The notes beneath the pieces are model-generated. The model did no database searches. It was not told where the DNA came from and worked only from the letters and a program-made list of their open reading frames with translations. A stretch of DNA of 64,000 nucleotides from Streptomyces megasporus (GTDB lineage: Bacteria > Actinomycetota > Actinomycetes > Streptomycetales > Streptomycetaceae), in NCBI RefSeq assembly GCF_000718985.1, contig NZ_JODL01000001.1, positions 124,001-188,000 on the forward strand. Direction: 5' to 3'. The position numbers and the translations under genes were made by a program. This document shows positions 22,610 through 30,607 of this stretch, in pieces (within the stretch, counting starts at the first letter, position 1; every line of letters begins with the position of its first letter).

Positions 22610-23992
22610 TCAGCCTTCGTTGTACAACTGCATGCCCGGGATGTGCAGCTCGCCGCCGAACTGGCCGGCCTGCTTGACCGACACCTCGGTGAAGAACACC
22701 TCGGGGACGTTCAGCGGCGGCGGGGACTCGGGGCTGAAGGTGATCGGGATGAGTCCGAAGAGCCTGCCCTTGAGCTCCTCGGTGTACATGGTCACCGTGC
22801 CCTTGCGGATGGTGGAGGTGCTGCCCTTGGCCGCCTTCACATGGGCGGTCGTGCCGCCGGGGCCGTCCACGAGCTGGTGGAGGTCGCGGATGTCGACCGC
22901 CTTGGCGGTGAACTTCAGCACGTTCTTGACCGTGCCGTTCTGGGTGCGGACCTTGACGATGCCGTGGTAGTCGAGGCCGTGCAGCGTGAGCAGGCTGGTC
23001 TCCAGCCGCCACGGGGCGTTGGGCAGGACCGCCTCGGTCTGCTCGTCCTCGGCGTTCGCCAGCGCCTCGGCGTCGTGGGTCGGGCAGGGGTAGGGCTCCT
23101 TGCCGGAGGCGTCGGGCTCGGGGGAGGCGTCGGGCTCCTCGTCCTCGCCCGCGTTCTCCACGCCCTCGCCGACCTTCTCCGCGCCCTCGCGGACCGCGTC
23201 GCCGAGGTCCCGGACCCCCTTCTCGACCTTCCCCGCGTTCTCTGAATTCCCGGAGTTCCCGGCGTTCCCGGCGTTCTCGGCGGTGTCCCGGGCCGGGCCG
23301 TCCGACCCGGCGGACGGCGAGGGGCTCGGCGAGGCGGACGGGGACGCCTCGGGCTCCTCGGCGGCCTCCTCCGTCTTCCCGTCCTTCTTGCCCGGGGTGA
23401 GCAGGTCTCTGAGGGCGTCGCCCAGGCCCAGCGGATCCAGCGGGTTCCGGTTCTTCTCCTCCGTGGTCCGGGACGGGCTCGGCTCGGGCTCCGGCGCGGA
23501 CCCCGGCTCGGACCCCGGCTCGCCGGCACCGGCGTCCGGGCCGCTCCGCTCCCCGGAACCGGGGGCGGGGTCGGACGTGTCGGAGCCGCTTCCGCCGGAA
23601 CCGCCGCCCGATCCGGTGTTCCCCGGCCCGGTGTCCGTGCCGGGCCGCTCCTCGACCGGGGCGCCGGCCTCGGGTGCGGGGGAGGTCCCCGGCGCGGGGG
23701 ACTCGCTCGCCCCGGCCTCGTCCTCCTCCACCTCCCGGTCGGGCGCGGTGACGCACGGACCGTCTTTGAAGGGGTTCTTCGGCAACGGCTCGGCGATGGC
23801 GAGCTTGGGGGTGAGTCCCATGCCCATGAGCACGGCGGACGGCATCGCCGCCAGCGCGATCGCCTTGCCCGCGGGGACGTGCAGCCGGGTCAGCAGCGGC
23901 TTCTTCGGGACCGCGTGCCGGGGGCCGGTCTTCCTCCGCCGGGGCGGCTCGGCCCCGGCTCCGCCTTCCTGGCGCACCTCGTCAGGTGTCAT
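22610..23992 (-). CDS. Anchored low-complexity envelope protein with C-terminal beta-rich domain
   Basis: 460 aa, function unknown. Layout: basic N terminus (RRRKTGPR), one hydrophobic segment (about 44-66) acting as signal peptide or anchor, a long Pro/Ser/Glu/Asp-rich linker (about 85-315) containing two amphipathic helices (LGDALRDLL and VEKGVRDLGDAVREGAEKV), and a compact C-terminal domain (about 325-460) predicted beta-rich. That domain contains KFTAKAVDIRDLHQL, loosely like AKNLYIDLDQL of the DUF6230 protein in the same cassette. The ATG overlaps the end of the DUF6114 gene by 11 nt, so translation is coupled. It is the last gene of the leftward cassette. I do not recognise an enzymatic motif. 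Confidence 0.8.
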   Translation of the reverse strand: MTPDEVRQEGGAGAEPPRRRKTGPRHAVPKKPLLTRLHVPAGKAIALAAMPSAVLMGMGLTPKLAIAEPLPKNPFKDGPCVTAPDREVEEDEAGASESPAPGTSPAPEAGAPVEERPGTDTGPGNTGSGGGSGGSGSDTSDPAPGSGERSGPDAGAGEPGSEPGSAPEPEPSPSRTTEEKNRNPLDPLGLGDALRDLLTPGKKDGKTEEAAEEPEASPSASPSPSPSAGSDGPARDTAENAGNAGNSGNSENAGKVEKGVRDLGDAVREGAEKVGEGVENAGEDEEPDASPEPDASGKEPYPCPTHDAEALANAEDEQTEAVLPNAPWRLETSLLTLHGLDYHGIVKVRTQNGTVKNVLKFTAKAVDIRDLHQLVDGPGGTTAHVKAAKGSTSTIRKGTVTMYTEELKGRLFGLIPITFSPESPPPLNVPEVFFTEVSVKQAGQFGGELHIPGMQLYNEG

Positions 23993-24512
23993 GGTGCTCC
24001 CCGTTCTGTCCGTTGTCCGCCCCGGCCGAGGTCGGAGCGGAGCCGACCGGGGCCGCCGCGTCCGGGGCGCCCGGGGCGTCCGCGGGCTCCGGATCGGCGG
24101 AGGCAGGTTCCTGCCGCTGCTTGACCGGCACCCACGAGATGCCCATCGCCCCGCCGATCAGGGCCGGCAGGAAGCCGAGGAGGAAGCCTCCGAGGTTGGA
24201 GACCACCAGGGAGACCAGGGCCAGCAGGATGGCGGCGACCCCCGAGAACACCCGGGAGTGCGGCTGGAACCACATGGTCAGGCCCAGCACGAACAGCAGC
24301 ACGCCGATGATCAGCGATCCGGAACCCGTGGTGGTGGCAAGCCGGAAGGACAACTGCTCCAGGCTGGGATCGGCGTGCGGGATGTAGATGATCGGCACGC
24401 CGCCCAGCAGTGTCAGCAGTCCCGCCCAGAAGGGGCGCTGCCAGCGCCACAGGCGGAACGACTGCCGCCAGTGGCTGATGCGTTCACGCGCTTCCGGCGA
24501 CTCGGCACTCAT
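23982..24512 (-). CDS. DUF6114 integral membrane protein
   Basis: 176 aa, three or four transmembrane segments (about 27-50, 62-86 and 90-130) with a cytoplasmic-type basic/aromatic N terminus (RISHWRQSFRLWRWQRPFW). It matches the DUF6114 family found next to DUF6230 genes in Streptomyces. ATG with AGGGAG (complement of 24522-24527). The end overlaps the next gene by 11 nt; the gap from the DUF6230 gene is 102 nt. Function unknown. Position between two exported proteins suggests a membrane partner for them. Confidence 0.82.
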   Translation of the reverse strand: MSAESPEARERISHWRQSFRLWRWQRPFWAGLLTLLGGVPIIYIPHADPSLEQLSFRLATTTGSGSLIIGVLLFVLGLTMWFQPHSRVFSGVAAILLALVSLVVSNLGGFLLGFLPALIGGAMGISWVPVKQRQEPASADPEPADAPGAPDAAAPVGSAPTSAGADNGQNGEHHDT

Positions 24513-24614
24513 CGAAAACAGCTCCCTAGGGCCGAACTGTCACAAAGATCGAATGGCACTGCGGGGAGGCGGGGAACCGTCGCGACGGCCCCCCGCCTCC
24601 CGCCGCTCAGTGCG

Positions 24615-25232
24615 TCAGAAGCACTCGTTCTTGCCCTTGACGACCTTCATCGAGAGGCCGGAGAGCTTGAAGGTGCCGGCGCTGGTGGCCCAGGACGTCT
24701 GCTTGACGTCGGTGAGCACCGCCTTGTCCGCCTCCTGGGCGAAGGAGCCCGGAAGGACGGCGTCGCCGTCGTTCAGGCCCGGTCCCTTGGTGGCGTGGTT
24801 GGCCGAGACGCCGATGTTGATGTTGGTGAACGTGGCGTCGGCGTTGAGCTGGTCGAGGTCGATGTAGAGGTTCTTCGCCTCGACCACCTTGCCGCCGGTG
24901 CCCGCCGTGAGCTTCAGCGAGACGTCACCGAAGATCGGCACGGGCACCACGACGGACTGACACAGCCCCCGCAGGTCGGCTTCCTTGAACGCCGAGACCG
25001 CGACGGCGACCTTCTCGCCGTTGTGCTTGGTGTTGACCGATCCGTACTGCACGAACCCGTCGCCGTCCAGCCGGTCGACAGAGACCTTCGCCTGCTGACC
25101 GGAGATGCTGAACGACGCGGCGAGCGCACCCTGCGCGACGGCTATGCCGACCGCCGCCGTGGCGGCGACGCTCGGGACCATGACAACGGCGAACCGCTTC
25201 CATCTGGTCCCGCCACGAGCCACAGACTCCAT
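24615..25232 (-). CDS. DUF6230 secreted protein
   Basis: 205 aa. Signal peptide with basic start (MESVARGGTRWKR) and hydrophobic core to about 38 (GALA/AS), then a beta-rich domain with FSISGQQAKVS, VEAKNLYIDLDQLNAD and an even-odd hydrophobic pattern. The start is fixed by a strong AAGGAGGAAAG Shine-Dalgarno just upstream (about 25237-25247, complement). Members are often labelled cholesterol esterase in Streptomyces genomes; I see no GxSxG nucleophile elbow or other lipase motif, so that label is not supported here. First gene of a three-gene cassette with DUF6114. Confidence 0.83.
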   Translation of the reverse strand: MESVARGGTRWKRFAVVMVPSVAATAAVGIAVAQGALAASFSISGQQAKVSVDRLDGDGFVQYGSVNTKHNGEKVAVAVSAFKEADLRGLCQSVVVPVPIFGDVSLKLTAGTGGKVVEAKNLYIDLDQLNADATFTNINIGVSANHATKGPGLNDGDAVLPGSFAQEADKAVLTDVKQTSWATSAGTFKLSGLSMKVVKGKNECF

Positions 25233-25582
25233 GACTTTCCTCCTTCTCGGACGTACATCTCCGGCCCGGGCCGGGCCCGGACGGGATGGGAGAAGTGCTA
25301 CGTCCTCGGGAAGGAGAGCGCCGTCCTCCTCGAATCCGCATGGATTTTCGAGGCGCCGGCGATCACCCCCGAGCGACAACCACATGGCCACGCTCTCGCG
25401 CAACCTGCCGGACAGGCCCTGCCGGAAGACAGAGACCCCCCTGTCCGCGGCCGGCGTGGGTATCGCCGGCCGGCTCGGTGGGGATCCAGCGCCCGCCGGT
25501 GTCCGGGTGTGGTGTCCCGGCTGCGGACAATGGACCGAGCGTGGCCGATCGTGGTGCATGAGCGCTCAGGGCACAAGGGGCT

Positions 25583-25600
25583 CGTTACTTGCGAGTAACG
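25583..25600. promoter_or_regulatory. Palindrome 1, CGTTACT-TGCG-AGTAACG
   Basis: Perfect 7-bp arms around 4 nt. TetR-type operator size. Immediately followed by palindrome 2 (CGTGT-AA-ACACG, 25603-25614). Confidence 0.55.
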
Positions 25601-25602
25601 GA

Positions 25603-25614
25603 CGTGTAAACACG
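25603..25614. promoter_or_regulatory. Palindrome 2, CGTGTAAACACG
   Basis: Perfect 12-bp dyad 2 nt after palindrome 1. It may be an independent half of the same binding region. Confidence 0.4.
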
Positions 25615-25713
25615 ACCGTGCGCAGTCCGAGGGAGTCGGCACGGAGTGTTGCCGACACGCACGGGACGAGGATGGATGAAAGGGGCGTCTTCGCTCCAAT
25701 TCCCTCCATGGAC

Positions 25714-25726
25714 TTACTGGGAGTAA
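25714..25726. promoter_or_regulatory. Palindrome 3, TTACT-GGG-AGTAA
   Basis: Perfect 5-bp arms around 3 nt, with the same TTACT/AGTAA half-sites as palindrome 1. Confidence 0.5.
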
Positions 25727-25738
25727 CAGCGACCGAGA

Positions 25739-25755
25739 TTACCAAGTTTTGGTAA
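25739..25755. promoter_or_regulatory. Palindrome 4, TTACCAA-GTT-TTGGTAA
   Basis: Perfect 7-bp arms around 3 nt, downstream (minus strand) of a TTGACA at 25785-25780. Location fits an operator at the transcription start of the cassette. Confidence 0.5.
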
Positions 25756-25894
25756 AACCACGGTCGTTGTTGGCCTCCTTGTCAATAAGCCGTCGGCGCA
25801 CCCCGCCGGCACACTCCGTGGACAAGCCCCGGTCCCGAGCCCGTCGACGCGCCCCGTCGACGGGCTCGGGACCGTGGAGGACGGTCGGAGACGG

Positions 25895-26854
25895 TCAGAA
25901 CAGGACGCGGGCCAGGGCGCCGCGCGCCGCGACCACCCTCGGGTCCTCGGAACCGACCACCTCGAACAGTTCCAGAAGGTGCACACGCGCGGCGTCCCGG
26001 TCCTCCCCGGCGGTGAGCCGGACCGTGTCCACCAGGCGTCCGAAGGCGTCCTCAACGTGCCCGCCCACCAGGTCCAGGTCGGCCGCGCGGATCTGGGCCC
26101 GGACGTCGGTGGGGTTGTCGGCGGCCTCCTTGCGCACCTGGGCCGTGTCCAGGCCCTGCACCCGCTGCAACAGTTCCGCCTGGGCCAGCCCCAGCTTGGC
26201 CTCGGTGTTCCCCGGGTTGTCGGCCAGCACGTTCCGGTACGCCTGGACGGCGCCGCCCAGGTCGCCCGCGTCCAGCGCCGAGTGGGCGGCGGCCAGGGCC
26301 GGGTCCTCCGGCGCCCGGGGCGCGGCCTGGGCCTGCTCGCCCTCGCCGTCGACGGGCACGCCGGTGAGCCCGAAGCGCTCCTCGGCCACCTGGACCAGTT
26401 GGTCCAGCACCTGGCGGACCTGCTGCTCGGGCGCGGCGCCCTGGAACAGCGGCAGGGCCTGGCCGGCCACCACCGCGAAGACGGCGGGGATGCCCTGGAC
26501 GCCGAACTGCTGGAAGAGCATCTGGTTGCGGTCGACGTCGATCTTGGCGAGCACGAAACGCCCGGCGTACTCCTGCGTCAGCCGCTCCAGCACCGGGCTG
26601 AGCTGCTTGCACGGCTCGCACCACTCGGCCCAGAAGTCGATGACGACCGGGGCCTGCGTGGAGCGCTGGAGCACCTCTCGCTCGAAGTCCGCCTCGTCGA
26701 CGTCGATCACCAGGGGAACCGGGGCGGCCTGCCCCTCGCCCTGCTGGCGGGCGGCCCTGGCCCGGGCCTCCTCCGCCTTCTGCTTGGCCTCTCCGGCCGC
26801 CTTCACCGCGGCGAGGTCGACCACTCCGCTCATGGACATGTTGCGTGGCTGCAT
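25895..26854 (-). CDS. Thioredoxin-domain protein with C-terminal TPR-like repeats (CnoX/YbbN-like)
   Basis: 319 aa, cytoplasmic. An Ala/Glu/Gln-rich N-terminal helix (about 12-42), a thioredoxin fold (about 45-160) with intact redox site WCEPCK (C79, C82) and cis-Pro in GIPAVF, then tetratricopeptide-like helices (about 190-319). This is the CnoX/YbbN architecture; those proteins bind unfolded or oxidised clients and pass them to chaperones. The start MQPRNMSMSG has GGGAG at complement 26864-26868; a second Met (MSMSG) is possible. Divergent from the TetR gene across 162 nt. Confidence 0.9.
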   Translation of the reverse strand: MQPRNMSMSGVVDLAAVKAAGEAKQKAEEARARAARQQGEGQAAPVPLVIDVDEADFEREVLQRSTQAPVVIDFWAEWCEPCKQLSPVLERLTQEYAGRFVLAKIDVDRNQMLFQQFGVQGIPAVFAVVAGQALPLFQGAAPEQQVRQVLDQLVQVAEERFGLTGVPVDGEGEQAQAAPRAPEDPALAAAHSALDAGDLGGAVQAYRNVLADNPGNTEAKLGLAQAELLQRVQGLDTAQVRKEAADNPTDVRAQIRAADLDLVGGHVEDAFGRLVDTVRLTAGEDRDAARVHLLELFEVVGSEDPRVVAARGALARVLF

Positions 26855-27016
26855 GAGACCAGTCTCCCCCGTCTCCGAACCGTTCCGTGCAGCGTGTCGC
26901 GAGTCGGCACCGGATCCCCACCCGGCACCCGTGGTTGTCGCTCCGGCCCATGGTGTGACCGCAGTCTTTCGATACGGGTCGTAGCGTAACTCATGACCGG
27001 CGCTACAGTCGGCCCC

Positions 27017-27760
27017 ATGGCCGACTCCCCACGCCGCACGGGCAGGCCGCGCAGCACCGCGGCCGACCGCGCGATCCTCGACGCGACGCGCTCCGCGCTG
27101 GTCGAGTTGGGCTGGGGCGGGCTGACGATGGGGGACGTGGCCCTGCGCGCGGGGGTGGCCAAAACCACCCTCTACCGCCGTTGGTCGAACAAGAACGAGC
27201 TGGTCGTCGACGCGGTGGCGGTCCTCTTCGACGAGTTGGAGCTGCCCGACCGCGGCAGCCTGCGGGCCGACGTGGAGGGCGTGGTGCTCTCCTTCGCCGA
27301 GTTGTTGGAGCGCCCGGAGACCAAGACGTCCCTGATGGCCGTCGTCGCCGAGGCCACGCGCGACGAGGCCCTGCGCGCCCGGATCCGCACGGCCATCGTG
27401 GAGCGTCAGAAGCACCTGGTCGTCGAGGGACGCCGCCGCGCCCAGATCCGCGGCGAGCTTCCCCCTGATCCGCCCGGCCCCCGAGGCGCCGCGCAGGCCG
27501 CCCGCGCGGTGGATCTGATCTTCGACGTGATCGCGGGCGCGGTCGTCCACCGCTGCCTGGTCAGCGCGGAGCGCGTCACCCCCGTGTGGGCCCGGACCCT
27601 CGCCGCCCTCCTCCTGAGCGGTCTGACGGCCGGCGCGCCCGGTCCGGCGCCGGCGTCACCGGCCGCGGCCCCGTCTCCCCCGCCGCACGGTACGGCGGAG
27701 GAGACGGGGGAGGCGGGGTCGGACGGCCGCGGGGATCAGAAGCCGGCGGGCTCGGTGTAG
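27017..27760 (+). CDS. TetR-family transcriptional regulator
   Basis: 247 aa from ATG 27017 (MADSPRRTGRP); an ATG at 26993 would add 8 residues, and neither has a good Shine-Dalgarno. N-terminal HTH: TMGDVALRAGVAKTTLYRRWSNKNELVVDAV, the strong TetR signature. The ligand-binding half is alpha-helical with an Ala/Pro-rich C-terminal tail. The last 25 nt overlap the 3' end of icmA on the other strand, and a terminator hairpin is embedded in the tail-coding DNA. Candidate targets: the divergent thioredoxin gene, icmA (20-bp palindrome) or the DUF6230 cassette palindromes. No evidence selects among them. Confidence 0.9.
   Translation: MADSPRRTGRPRSTAADRAILDATRSALVELGWGGLTMGDVALRAGVAKTTLYRRWSNKNELVVDAVAVLFDELELPDRGSLRADVEGVVLSFAELLERPETKTSLMAVVAEATRDEALRARIRTAIVERQKHLVVEGRRRAQIRGELPPDPPGPRGAAQAARAVDLIFDVIAGAVVHRCLVSAERVTPVWARTLAALLLSGLTAGAPGPAPASPAAAPSPPPHGTAEETGEAGSDGRGDQKPAGSV
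27669..27709. terminator. Terminator hairpin inside the 3' end of the TetR gene
   Basis: 17-bp stem with one mismatch (27669-27685 with 27693-27709), loop 7 nt. It lies 27 nt past the leftward icmA stop and 49 nt before the end of the TetR coding sequence. It is therefore a plausible icmA terminator that is also translated as the TetR tail. Confidence 0.6.
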
Positions 27761-29436
27761 ACGCCCCACTCATCGCGGAGCGCGTCGCAGATCTCGCCCA
27801 GCGTGGCCTCGGCCCGTACCGCCTCCAGCATGGGCTCGATCATGTTGGAGCCGTCGCGGGCGGCCTCCAGCATCGCGTCCAGGGCGGCGCGGACGCGCGC
27901 GTCGTCGCGCTTGGCCCGGCGCTCCGCCAGCAGGCGCACCTGCTCGCGCTCGACCTCGTGGCTGACCCGCAGGATCTCCAGGTCGCCGGTGACGGAACCG
28001 GTGTGGCAGTTGACGCCGACGACCCTCTTCTCGCCCTTCTCCAGCGCCCGTTGGTACCGGAACGCGGCCTCGGCGATCTCGCCGGTGAACCAGCCGTCCT
28101 CGATGCCGCGCAGGATGCCGGAGGTCATCGGACCGATGGGGTGGTTGCCGTCGGGCACCGCGCGGCGGCCCCGCTCCTTGATCTGCTCGAAGATCTTCTC
28201 GGCGTCGGCCTCGATCCGGTCGGTGAGCGCCTCGACGTACCAGGAACCGCCCAGCGGGTCGGCGACGGAGGTGACGCCCGTCTCCTCCATCAGCACCTGC
28301 TGGGTGCGCAGCGCGATCTCGGCGGCCTGTTCGCTGGGCAGGGCGAGGGTCTCGTCCAGCGCGTTGGTGTGCAGGGAGTTGGTGCCGCCGAGCACGGCGG
28401 CCAGGGCCTCCACGGCGGTGCGCACCACGTTGTTGTACGGCTGTTGGGCGGTGAGCGACACCCCGGCCGTCTGGGTGTGGAAGCGCAGCCACTGCGCCTT
28501 CTCGCTCTTGGCGCCGTACACGTCCCGCATCCAGCGCGCCCAGATCCGGCGGGCGGCGCGGAACTTGGCGATCTCCTCGAAGAAGTCGATGTGCGCGTCG
28601 AAGAAGAACGACAGGCCGGGGGCGAAGGCGTCGACGTCCAGGCCGCGCGAGAGGCCCAGCTCCACGTACCCGAAGCCGTCGGCGAGGGTGTACGCCAGCT
28701 CCTGCGCGGCCGTGGAGCCCGCCTCGCGGATGTGGTAGCCGGAGACCGACAGCGGCTTGTACGCCGGGATGTGGTGCGCGCAGTGCTCCATCAGGTCGCC
28801 GATCAGCCGCAGGTGCGGCTCCGGCTCGAAGAGCCACTCCTTCTGCGCGATGTACTCCTTGAAGATGTCCGTCTGGAGGGTGCCGTTGAGCACGGAGGTG
28901 TCCACGCCCTGCCGCTCGGCGGCCACCAGGTACATGCAGAACACCGGCACGGCCGGGCCGCTGATCGTCATCGAGGTGGTGACGTCCCCGAGGGGGATGT
29001 CCCGGAAGAGGACCTCCATGTCGGCCGCCGAGTCGATCGCGACACCGCAGTGGCCGACCTCGCCCAGCGAGCGCGGATCGTCGGAGTCGCGGCCCATCAG
29101 GGTCGGCATGTCGAAGGCGACCGACAGACCGCCGCCGCCCGCCGCGAGGATCATCTTGTACCGCTCGTTGGTCTGCTCGGCGTTGCCGAAGCCGGCGAAC
29201 TGGCGGATGGTCCAGGTACGGCCGCGGTAGCCGGTGGGATACAGACCGCGGGTGAAGGGGTACTCACCGGGCCAGCCGATCCGTTCGAACCCCTCGACGG
29301 TGTCGCCCGGGGCGGGACCGTAGACGGGCTCCACAGGGTCGCCGGAGAGCGTGGTGAAATCGGCATCCCGCTTGCGGGCGGCGTCGTAACGGGCCTGCCA
29401 ACGGCGGCGGCCCTCTTCGATGGCGTCAGCGTCCAT
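27736..29436 (-). CDS. icmA: Isobutyryl-CoA mutase, large (catalytic) subunit
   Basis: 566 aa. With a separate B12-binding small subunit it interconverts isobutyryl-CoA and n-butyryl-CoA, linking valine breakdown to butyryl-CoA and polyketide extender supply. The whole length is the substrate-binding TIM barrel; no C-terminal B12 domain (DxHxxG) is present, so it needs a partner encoded elsewhere. Substrate-pocket residues F80 (RQF) and Q198 (IAQKE) are those of isobutyryl-CoA mutase, where methylmalonyl-CoA mutases have Tyr and a basic/other residue. ATG start, weak CGAGGGT ribosome-binding site, with a perfect 20-bp palindrome starting 11 nt upstream. Confidence 0.94.
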   Translation of the reverse strand: MDADAIEEGRRRWQARYDAARKRDADFTTLSGDPVEPVYGPAPGDTVEGFERIGWPGEYPFTRGLYPTGYRGRTWTIRQFAGFGNAEQTNERYKMILAAGGGGLSVAFDMPTLMGRDSDDPRSLGEVGHCGVAIDSAADMEVLFRDIPLGDVTTSMTISGPAVPVFCMYLVAAERQGVDTSVLNGTLQTDIFKEYIAQKEWLFEPEPHLRLIGDLMEHCAHHIPAYKPLSVSGYHIREAGSTAAQELAYTLADGFGYVELGLSRGLDVDAFAPGLSFFFDAHIDFFEEIAKFRAARRIWARWMRDVYGAKSEKAQWLRFHTQTAGVSLTAQQPYNNVVRTAVEALAAVLGGTNSLHTNALDETLALPSEQAAEIALRTQQVLMEETGVTSVADPLGGSWYVEALTDRIEADAEKIFEQIKERGRRAVPDGNHPIGPMTSGILRGIEDGWFTGEIAEAAFRYQRALEKGEKRVVGVNCHTGSVTGDLEILRVSHEVEREQVRLLAERRAKRDDARVRAALDAMLEAARDGSNMIEPMLEAVRAEATLGEICDALRDEWGVYTEPAGF

Positions 29437-29446
29437 ACCCTCGAAT

Positions 29447-29466
29447 TTACTAGGACGTCCTAGTAA
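29447..29466. promoter_or_regulatory. 20-bp perfect palindrome upstream of icmA
   Basis: TTACTAGGACGTCCTAGTAA, fully self-complementary, 11-30 nt upstream of the icmA ATG, so it overlaps the expected promoter or start of transcription. Length and symmetry fit a TetR-family or similar dimeric repressor. Its ends TTACT/AGTAA are the same as those of palindromes 1 and 3 upstream of the DUF6230 cassette. Confidence 0.7.
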
Positions 29467-29583
29467 TTGTCGATGGAAGATCGATGGAAGAACGCCGCGA
29501 CGCCGCTCCGCCGACTCGAATGGCCGAGGCCCCGCGGGGACGCGGGGGCGCGGCGTGCGGAATCCCGGAACGGTGCCGGCGTC

Positions 29584-29919
29584 TCAGGCCTCGGCGGGGG
29601 CGGTGTCGTCCGTGACCAGCGGTTCGAGCTCGCGGGTCGCCTTGCGCTCCACGAAGAACGCCGCGGTCGGGATCGTGCCGGCGAGGAGCAGCCAGGCCAG
29701 CTTGCCGATGGACCACTTCGCCTTGGTGCCCAGGTCGAAGGCGAACACCAGGTAGAGCACGTACAGCCAGCCGTGGGCGATGCCGATGACGCTGGTGAAG
29801 GTCTCGGCGCCGCTCATGTCCAGCAGGTACTTGCCGATCATGCCGAGGCACAGCAGGATCAGCAGCACACCCGTGACGTAGGCCATGACCCGGTAGCGGG
29901 TCAGCACGCTCTTCTTCAT
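29584..29919 (-). CDS. DUF3817 integral membrane protein
   Basis: 111 aa, three hydrophobic segments (about 10-30, 40-63, 73-92) with the family pattern GIAHGWLYVLYLVFAFDLGTKAKW. Function unknown; common as one or two copies in actinobacteria. ATG MKKSVLTRYR; only a weak AGG ribosome-binding site. A MarR regulator gene lies 38 nt upstream on the same strand and is likely co-transcribed. A paralogue is encoded at 30895-31311, on the other side of that regulator. Confidence 0.85.
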   Translation of the reverse strand: MKKSVLTRYRVMAYVTGVLLILLCLGMIGKYLLDMSGAETFTSVIGIAHGWLYVLYLVFAFDLGTKAKWSIGKLAWLLLAGTIPTAAFFVERKATRELEPLVTDDTAPAEA

Positions 29920-29957
29920 GCGGACGAGCCTAACCGTCCCCCGCCGGGCCCCTTCCC

Positions 29958-30467
29958 TCAGCCCTCCTTGAAGTCCCCGGCCGCCACGCGCAGCGGACGC
30001 AGCAGCGCGAAGATCTCGCGGCACTCCTCGTCGTCGTAGGCCCCGAGCCCGAAGTCCATGGCCATCAGGTCGCGGGTCGCGGCCTCGCACACCTCACGGC
30101 CCTTGTCGGTGATGGAGGCGAGGGTGCCGCGCCCGTCGTTGGGGTTGGGGCGCTTGGCGACCAGCCCGGCCCGCATCAGGCGGTCGACGGTGTTGGTCAC
30201 CGAGGTGGGGTGGACCATCAGCCTCTCGCCGATCTTCGACATCGGCAGCTCGCCCCGCTGGGAGAAGGTCAGCAGCACCAACGCCTCGTAACGGGCGAAG
30301 GTCAGGCCGTAGGGTTTGACGACCGCGTCGACCTCGGCGAGCAGGATCTGGTGCGCCCGCATGATCGAGGTGATCGCGGCCATCGACGGCACGGACCCCC
30401 AGCGCTGCTTCCACAGATCGTCGGCGCGGGCGATCGGATCGAACGACAGACTGAGCGGCTTCGGCAC
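29958..30467 (-). CDS. MarR-family transcriptional regulator
   Basis: 169 aa. Winged helix with LPMSKIGERLMVHPTSVTNTVDRLMRAGLVAKRPNPNDGRGTL (in order: helix-turn-helix, then wing with DxR/GR), flanked by dimerisation helices. GTG start 3 nt after GGAG. It sits between two DUF3817 membrane protein genes and is probably the regulator of its own operon. The promoter side (30468-30510) contains an A+T-richer TTATAGGCCTCTCATATC stretch with partial symmetry around AGGCCT, a possible operator. Confidence 0.88.
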   Translation of the reverse strand: MPKPLSLSFDPIARADDLWKQRWGSVPSMAAITSIMRAHQILLAEVDAVVKPYGLTFARYEALVLLTFSQRGELPMSKIGERLMVHPTSVTNTVDRLMRAGLVAKRPNPNDGRGTLASITDKGREVCEAATRDLMAMDFGLGAYDDEECREIFALLRPLRVAAGDFKEG

Positions 30468-30514
30468 GTCTCCGACCTTATAGGCCTCTCATATCGTGGT
30501 GGGCGTCGTCTCAC

Positions 30515-30529
30515 CCCTCGATCCGAGGG
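30515..30529. terminator. Small hairpin upstream of MarR, downstream of thiamine-binding gene
   Basis: CCCTCG-ATC-CGAGGG, 6-bp perfect stem, in the 140-nt gap between the stop of the gene at 30608 and the MarR start at 30467. It may end the upstream operon; the stem is short. Confidence 0.35.
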
Positions 30530-30607
30530 CGGGGGCGCCGGCGCACCGCGCGGACCGCCGCGGGCGTGCCCGCCACGCCCGGCACACCCGCGCCCGGCCC
30601 GTGGTCG

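Larger units (their letters stand above)
25233..25894. promoter_or_regulatory. Long palindrome-rich region upstream of the DUF6230 cassette
   Basis: 662 nt without a supportable gene. 25240-25560 is ordinary G+C-rich sequence with no protein-like frame. 25580-25790 is clearly more A+T-rich and holds four dyads (listed separately). On the minus strand TTGACA (25785-25780) with a weak TGGTTT 19 nt downstream (25760-25755) could form a promoter whose start would fall in the last palindrome, giving a leader of about 515 nt before DUF6230. About 25795-25880 holds inverted GTCGACG/CGTCGAC-type sequence just past the thioredoxin stop, probably its terminator. Confidence 0.55.

Noticed and set aside
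25286..25699. Possible small genes in the region upstream of DUF6230
   Set aside because: Frames on both strands lack ribosome-binding sites, typical codon bias pattern and any protein-like hydrophobic distribution.
27736..29436. Calling this gene methylmalonyl-CoA mutase
   Set aside because: Length, missing B12 domain and residues F80 and Q198 point to isobutyryl-CoA mutase large subunit.
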